Shown here: piece after piece, positions 6,222-7,027 of the stretch
How the letters are laid out: the number at the start of each line of letters is the position of its first letter
Position numbering within the stretch: the stretch's first letter is position 1
NCBI GenBank assembly: GCA_017547065.1
Contig: JAFYRC010000178.1
Location: 1 to 7,027, forward strand
DNA length: 7,027 bases
Reading direction: 5' to 3'
Source of the DNA: Tidjanibacter sp.
GTDB lineage: Bacteria > Bacteroidota > Bacteroidia > Bacteroidales > Rikenellaceae
Made by a program: the position numbers and the translations under genes
The notes under the pieces: generated by a model
The model's database searches: none
The model's input: the letters and a program-made list of their open reading frames with translations, nothing else
What the model was told of the DNA's origin: nothing

Positions 6222-6247
6222 AGCACTTTTACTATGTAAAAAGCACT
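6222..6247. promoter_or_regulatory. Operator-like palindrome with flanking direct repeats upstream of bamD promoter
   Basis: A perfect inverted repeat, TTTTAC (6227-6232), centre TAT, GTAAAA (6236-6241), is bracketed by two copies of AGCACT (6222-6227 and 6242-6247) exactly 20 bases apart, about two helical turns. It begins about 20 bases upstream of the bamD -33 box, a usual place for an activator or repressor site. The base composition is AT-rich, so chance is possible, and no binding protein can be named. Confidence 0.3.
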
Positions 6248-6270
6248 CTTTCGCCCCAAACAACCACCAC

Positions 6271-6297
6271 AAAAAAAAAGGCAGACCCAAGCCTGCC
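6271..6297 (-). terminator. Intrinsic terminator of the right-edge gene
   Basis: On the minus strand 6297-6280 folds into a 7-bp stem (GGCAGGC with GGTCTGCC-side pairing, one G-U) around loop TTGG, followed directly by nine T (complement of 6271-6279). It lies 46 bases after the stop of the unidentified gene at 6343 and insulates it from bamD. Confidence 0.88.
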
Positions 6298-6311
6298 CCA
6301 AATCAACACCA

Positions 6312-6329
6312 CCCAACATAACCGTTGGG
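6312..6329. other. Extra hairpin just after the right-edge gene's stop
   Basis: CCCAAC (6312-6317) and GTTGGG (6324-6329) form a 6-bp stem with loop ATAACC. It has no T-run, so it is not a terminator on its own. It lies between the stop codon and the main terminator and may stabilise the mRNA 3' end. Confidence 0.35.
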
Positions 6330-6342
6330 CACAATAGTTTCA

Positions 6343-7027
6343 CTAATAAATCTTTGTAAAATAGCTTAACTCAAATTCATTCTTAATACCCTCGGCCTTG
6401 CAGTGTGCATCCCAAGCATTGAAATACTCCTCGGCCAAAGCCCTTTTGCCCAAGAACTCTTTGCGCACATCACGGAACTCAAAGAGGCACAACTCATTGC
6501 CATACCTCGGAGTGTCGCCAACCAATGTGGCTACACCAACCACATGACCCTCCACCACGACCTTACCCATGCCGAAATAGAGCACTTTGGATGTGAACAT
6601 CTGGTTATTGTATTTGGTAACAAGGGTATTGGAATCGGCATCGTAACTCCACTCATTGGTGTTGTACCACCCCTCATAACCCAATGTACGCATATAAGTA
6701 GCAAACTCTAAACCTGCAGGGTTAGCTTCGGTATTGTCGTCGTGAATGGTATAGAACTTGTCGCCATCCATCATCACGGCGCCGGTAATCCTACCGCCCA
6801 CATATTCGAATGCCCACTGCCACTCCTTCTTTGAGCCCTTTTCACCAAGCATATACCTATCGGTGCACACAAAGACATTCTCAGCCAACGCCTGCACAAA
6901 GAGCTCATCGTCGATGGGACCATTTTGACTCTCAGCCAAATCAAGCAAGGCATTCATCTCCTTGCCACCGTTTTCCAATTCGGGCAAGGTAACTCCTTGA
7001 TACTCACCTCTGATACCATCATCAGAA
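6343..7027 (-). CDS. Unidentified protein, probably a surface or periplasmic lipoprotein (5' truncated)
   Basis: The frame runs from the right edge to TAG at 6343-6345, about 227 residues; the true start is outside the window. The first visible residues are SDDGIRGEYQGV. In Bacteroidota a run such as Ser-Asp-Asp-Gly commonly follows directly after a lipobox cysteine, so the signal peptide and Cys probably lie just beyond the edge (inference). A short Leu/Ala/Glu-rich helix (NALLDLAESQ) is followed by alternating polar and hydrophobic stretches rich in Tyr, Trp and Gly, suggesting beta structure (for example WQWAFEYVGGRITGAVM and EGWYNTNEWSYDADSNTLV). The end is helical and charged (RKEFLGKRALAEEYFNAWDAHC) before the final YFTKIY. 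I recognise no family and assign no function. A TTG at 6987 could be misread as a start, but the frame is open well beyond it. A clear terminator follows the gene. Confidence 0.75.
   Translation of the reverse strand, partial: SDDGIRGEYQGVTLPELENGGKEMNALLDLAESQNGPIDDELFVQALAENVFVCTDRYMLGEKGSKKEWQWAFEYVGGRITGAVMMDGDKFYTIHDDNTEANPAGLEFATYMRTLGYEGWYNTNEWSYDADSNTLVTKYNNQMFTSKVLYFGMGKVVVEGHVVGVATLVGDTPRYGNELCLFEFRDVRKEFLGKRALAEEYFNAWDAHCKAEGIKNEFELSYFTKIY

Noticed and set aside
6271..6279. Run of nine A as a possible slippage or phase-variation tract
   Set aside because: It is the U-tract of the minus-strand terminator and lies outside any coding frame.

Overview
The window is ordinary chromosomal housekeeping DNA from a member of the Bacteroidota, most likely the Bacteroidales and possibly close to Alistipes/Rikenellaceae. 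The family and genus are guesses from gene content and moderately high GC. The phylum is better supported: it has a PorX-type response regulator fused to a PglZ/alkaline-phosphatase-like domain, the Bacteroidota form of the RNA polymerase omega/Rpb6 subunit, promoter boxes matching the Bacteroides -7 consensus TAnnTTTG, and no clear Shine-Dalgarno sequences. There is no sign of phage, transposon, CRISPR array, rRNA or tRNA.

Left half, plus strand (1-3083). The 3' end of an unidentified gene with a lysine-rich tail stops at 265 and is closed by a strong intrinsic terminator (298-333). A promoter-like box lies almost against the start of porX (420-1985), the response regulator/PglZ protein that in relatives pairs with PorY and controls the type IX secretion system. 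It is followed by tsaE (2028-2444, the tRNA t6A-modification ATPase) and a HAD-family phosphatase (2487-3083). The three genes probably form one transcription unit.

Centre (3084-3165). A perfect 14-bp hairpin separates two convergent units and can terminate both.

Right half, minus strand (6203 down to 3166). The transcription order is bamD (outer-membrane protein assembly lipoprotein), rpoZ/rpb6 (RNA polymerase omega) and recN (SMC-like DNA repair ATPase). A good promoter match precedes bamD. A long hairpin sits between rpoZ and recN, where many relatives carry coaBC and a DUF4835 gene (recalled from memory). Upstream of the bamD promoter is an operator-like palindrome with flanking direct repeats, then the terminator of another minus-strand gene. 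That gene (6343 to the right edge) encodes an unrecognised, probably lipid-anchored protein whose start is outside the window.

I did not find a convincing new biological system. The items most worth a second look are the very short leader inferred for porX, the rpoZ-recN hairpin with its compacted gene order, the palindrome upstream of bamD, and the unidentified edge genes.
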